A stretch of DNA of 64,000 bases from GCA-2746365 sp963711255 (lineage in GTDB: Bacteria; Pseudomonadota; Gammaproteobacteria; SZUA-229): the NCBI GenBank assembly GCA_963711255.1, contig CAVQDO010000018.1:108816-172815 (forward strand). Reading direction: 5' to 3'. Position 1 is the first letter of the stretch. Every line of letters begins with the position of its first letter. The notes below the pieces were generated by a model. The model was not told where the DNA came from, did no database searches, and saw nothing but the letters and a program-made list of their open reading frames with translations. The position numbers were made by a program, and so were the translations under genes. This document shows, piece after piece, positions 61,754-64,000 of this stretch.

Positions 61754-62601
61754 ATGCTAACCAATAACCCATTACGAAAACATCCTGTTATCAGCGGCAT
61801 CGCCTTACTGATCGTTGTACTGTTAATCTGGGGTTTCTGGCCGCAGCCGGTATTCGTTGAAGCCATCGAAGCAAAACGCGCACCGCTGACCATCACCATC
61901 GAAGAAGAAGGCCGCACCCGGGTGGTTGACCGTTACGTTATCTCGGCACCGGTCGACGGCGTTGCCTGCCGCCAGCAACTCAATGTCGGCGACGAAGTAA
62001 CACAGGGCCAGGTACTGCTCGGCATCACCCCGCTGGAATCACAGGTACTCGATCCACGCAGCCGGGCACAAACCAAAGCGCAGGTAGCCGCAGCTGAATC
62101 AGCATTGCATGCCGCCGAAGCAGCAGGCCGAATCAGCAGAGGCGTCCGCGAAACTGGCCGTCATCGAACTTGAAACGGCTAAAACCACTGGCCGAGAAAG
62201 GCGTGATCTCAAGCGATGCTTACGACAAGGCCGCCACCCAGGTAGAGACAACCGCAGCGGCACAGAGATCGGCCGATTTCCAGATCGAAGTCGCGCGTTA
62301 TGAACTGCAGGCAGCAAAGACCGTGCTGGAATACACCACCGCAGACAGGCAGGCAGCGAAGGGCGATCCGGCAGAACGCATACCGGTGGTTTCACCCATC
62401 GATGGCAGGGTGCTAAAAGTTTCACGTGAATGCGAAGGCCCGGTACGCACCGGCGATAGCCTGCTCGAAGTCGGCGACCCAACCGTGCTGGAGATCGAAG
62501 TCGATGTGCTCTCGGCCGATGCAGTACAAATCAAACCGGGCATGAAAGTACTGTTCGAACGCTGGGGCGGTGAACAGCCACTGGAAGGTGTGGTACGGGA
62601 T
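61754..62601 (+). pseudogene. HlyD-family membrane fusion protein, frameshifted and cut short
   Basis: The N-terminus has a membrane helix (IALLIVVLLIWGFWPQPV) and a lipoyl-like part (VGDEVTQGQVLLGITPLESQ). Reading changes twice: near 62110-62140 and near 62170-62180. The third frame goes on with KPLAEKGVISSDAYDKAA, IPVVSPIDGRVLKVSRE and GMKVLFERWGGEQPLEGVV, as in HlyD/MacA-like proteins. At about 62,593 the similarity ends and a subtilase sequence begins in frame. The protein would link the FtsX permease to an outer-membrane exit. Confidence 0.75.
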
Positions 62602-64000
62602 GCCATCGACTACGCTACCAGCCAGAACACTCTGGTAGTGGCCGCAGCTGGCAATCAGAGAGAGAACGCAGAGCTTTATCCCGCGGCCGAATGGGGCGCA
62701 CTGGGTGTGAGCGCTGTGGATCAAACCAATGTACGGACTTCATTTACCACCTATGGTTCGCATGTTTCGTTATGCGCTCCAGGCGTGGACATCTACTCGG
62801 CCTTCCGGGATGACGGCTATGCCTGGTGGAGCGGCACCAGTTTTTCGGCACCGCTGGTGACGGGTACGGCCGCCCTCTTGTACCAGATGCAGCCTGAGGC
62901 CACGGCCGCCACACTATTCAACGTGCTGGAGGTAACGGCGCAGAACATCGACGCCAGTAATCCCGATGCCATCGGAATGCTGGGCGCGGGCGTTGTGAAT
63001 CCTGTGGCAGCCCTGACGTACATGCAGGGCACAGAACAGGCCTCTGTCACTCCGGATACGCTGTACTTCGACCACTACGCGGGCCGCCTGTATTTCGTGG
63101 CCCCATTTCAGTTCGCCCATTTGAGTTCAACCAATGCACCGGCTCTCTATTTCGCGGAAGTAATCGATCAGGACAGCGCCTTCTGCTGGGTGTATGATTC
63201 GGTGGGCGTCACCAACGATTCGGTGATGATCCAGATGAATCCGTGGGAGGTACCCGGCCACTACTACAACACGGTCCGGTTTTATGTGGATGGCGTACCC
63301 CTTCCTGTGGATGCCGTTGTGCACCTGGAGGTCTTCCCTGCGGATACCGTTGCCGAATCCGGCTGGGTGAGCCCGGGCGTTCTCCTCTTCCAGGCCCAAC
63401 TGGGTACGGAGATCCTGCTGTCGCAGATGGTCGTAGTTCAATCCACCAATGCGCCCGCAGCCTTCACGGCCCAGGTGCTTGGTGGCGGTGCCCAACTGGC
63501 CACCCCGGCCACTTTCTCCGGGACTACTCCAGAAAGCCTCCAGATCATTGTAGATCCGGCCCAGGCTTTGAGCGCTGGCATTTACGAAGACACCATCATC
63601 TTTCTCATCGAGGGTGTCTCGTATCCGGTGGGCTTGCTGGTGATGACTGAGATCACAGAAAGCCCCATTCTGACCAGTCCCGAAGTCTATCTGGACACCC
63701 TGACCGCGGACTACGGCACCCAGTTCGACATCTGCATGCGGGTGGCCGAGGGCGGCCAGGCCTGGGGCGGATTTGATTTCAAGCTGGATTTCAACCCGGT
63801 ACTGCTAACGCTTTTGGATGCCACACCCGGCGACTTTGTAACGGACTGCAACTGGGAGCATTTTGCCTGGTCATCACCCCAAGCCGGTCGTGTGCGTATT
63901 GTCGGCGTGGGCAATCTGAACAATGTGCCCGGTTTACCCACGTGCCTGTTGCCCGACCCGGGCGATGTTGTGGCGTGCCTCAACTTCCAGGCGGTGGATG
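62593..64000 (+). CDS. Subtilisin-like protease, C-terminal half, with Ig-like and cohesin-like domains (both ends incomplete)
   Basis: The frame is open to the window end. It begins with DAIDYATSQNTLVVAAAGNQ, the oxyanion-hole Asn region, and has the catalytic Ser in GTSFSAPLVTGTAAL. The Asp and His parts of the catalytic triad would lie upstream but are missing, as HlyD sequence stands there. Ig-like parts follow, and from about 63680 a cohesin-like beta domain (GGFDFKLDFNPVLLTLLD). It is typical of large secreted proteins of other phyla. Base composition differs from the rest. The likely origin is an assembly join or a very recent recombination. Confidence 0.8.

Noticed and set aside
62593..64000. 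A true HlyD-subtilase fusion protein
   Set aside because: Both domains are cut in the middle and the protease lacks two of three catalytic residues. A functional fusion would keep whole domains.

Overview
The window looks like a chromosomal segment of a gammaproteobacterium. The evidence is gene order: sspA-sspB, diaA-yraN-lpoA next to rsmI, aroQ-accB-accC, dsbD, fxsA and groES-groEL all sit in arrangements familiar from that class. Many small conserved families typical of it are also present (DUF2788, DUF2835, DUF1840, DUF5329, YkgJ, VC0807). Rhodaneses, a persulfide-dioxygenase-like enzyme, several TlpA-type thioredoxins, an Fnr-type regulator and a truncated haemoglobin suggest an organism that handles reduced sulfur and low or fluctuating oxygen. 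No rRNA, tRNA, CRISPR array, prophage or transposase gene was seen.

Layout. 1-8.9 kb is housekeeping: sspAB, diaA/yraN/lpoA, rsmI, a TraB/GumN protein, and aroQ-accB-accC with a TlpA protein. 9.0-9.8 kb is a non-coding hairpin-rich repeat. 9.8-19.8 kb holds dsbD, fxsA, a CIRCE-controlled groESL operon, an SLT lipoprotein, an Fnr-like regulator, a globin with an FNR-type promoter, a UreH/TauE-like membrane protein and a YdjM-like hydrolase. A second copy of the repeat, in opposite orientation, follows at 19.8-20.6 kb. 20.6-32.8 kb holds a TlpA protein, a Cu/Zn efflux permease, a frameshifted hemerythrin gene behind an FNR box, small proteins, an RhlE-type helicase, a RIO kinase, and sulfur-transfer genes next to an NhaR-like regulator. 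32.9-40.7 kb is a tightly overlapping Mrp-type cation/proton antiporter operon ending in a tandem UspA gene. 40.8-49.5 kb holds a broken DUF2721 gene, two divergent GH17 glycosidase genes, a TlpA fusion, cytochrome b561, a membrane LuxR protein, MazG, a broken rlmJ and a Q/A-rich membrane protein. 49.6-58.4 kb holds small genes, dispersed short repeats, MscS, a diguanylate cyclase, an FNR box before a D/R-repeat secreted protein, and a beta-barrel-like protein. 58.6-62.6 kb is a GC-richer LolD/FtsX/HlyD export module.

The last 1.4 kb is discordant. At about 62,593 the HlyD-type protein passes in frame into the C-terminal half of a secreted subtilase with Ig-like and cohesin-like domains. This most resembles a join between two unrelated sequences. 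The HlyD gene also carries two frameshifts, and single-base frameshifts recur in other otherwise intact genes (hemerythrin, DUF2721, rlmJ, the Q/A-rich protein), so consensus errors are a realistic explanation.

The most distinctive features are the pair of roughly 0.83-kb hairpin-array elements in inverted orientation, a likely small FNR regulon with three consensus-like boxes, and several very small proteins (55 and 44 aa).
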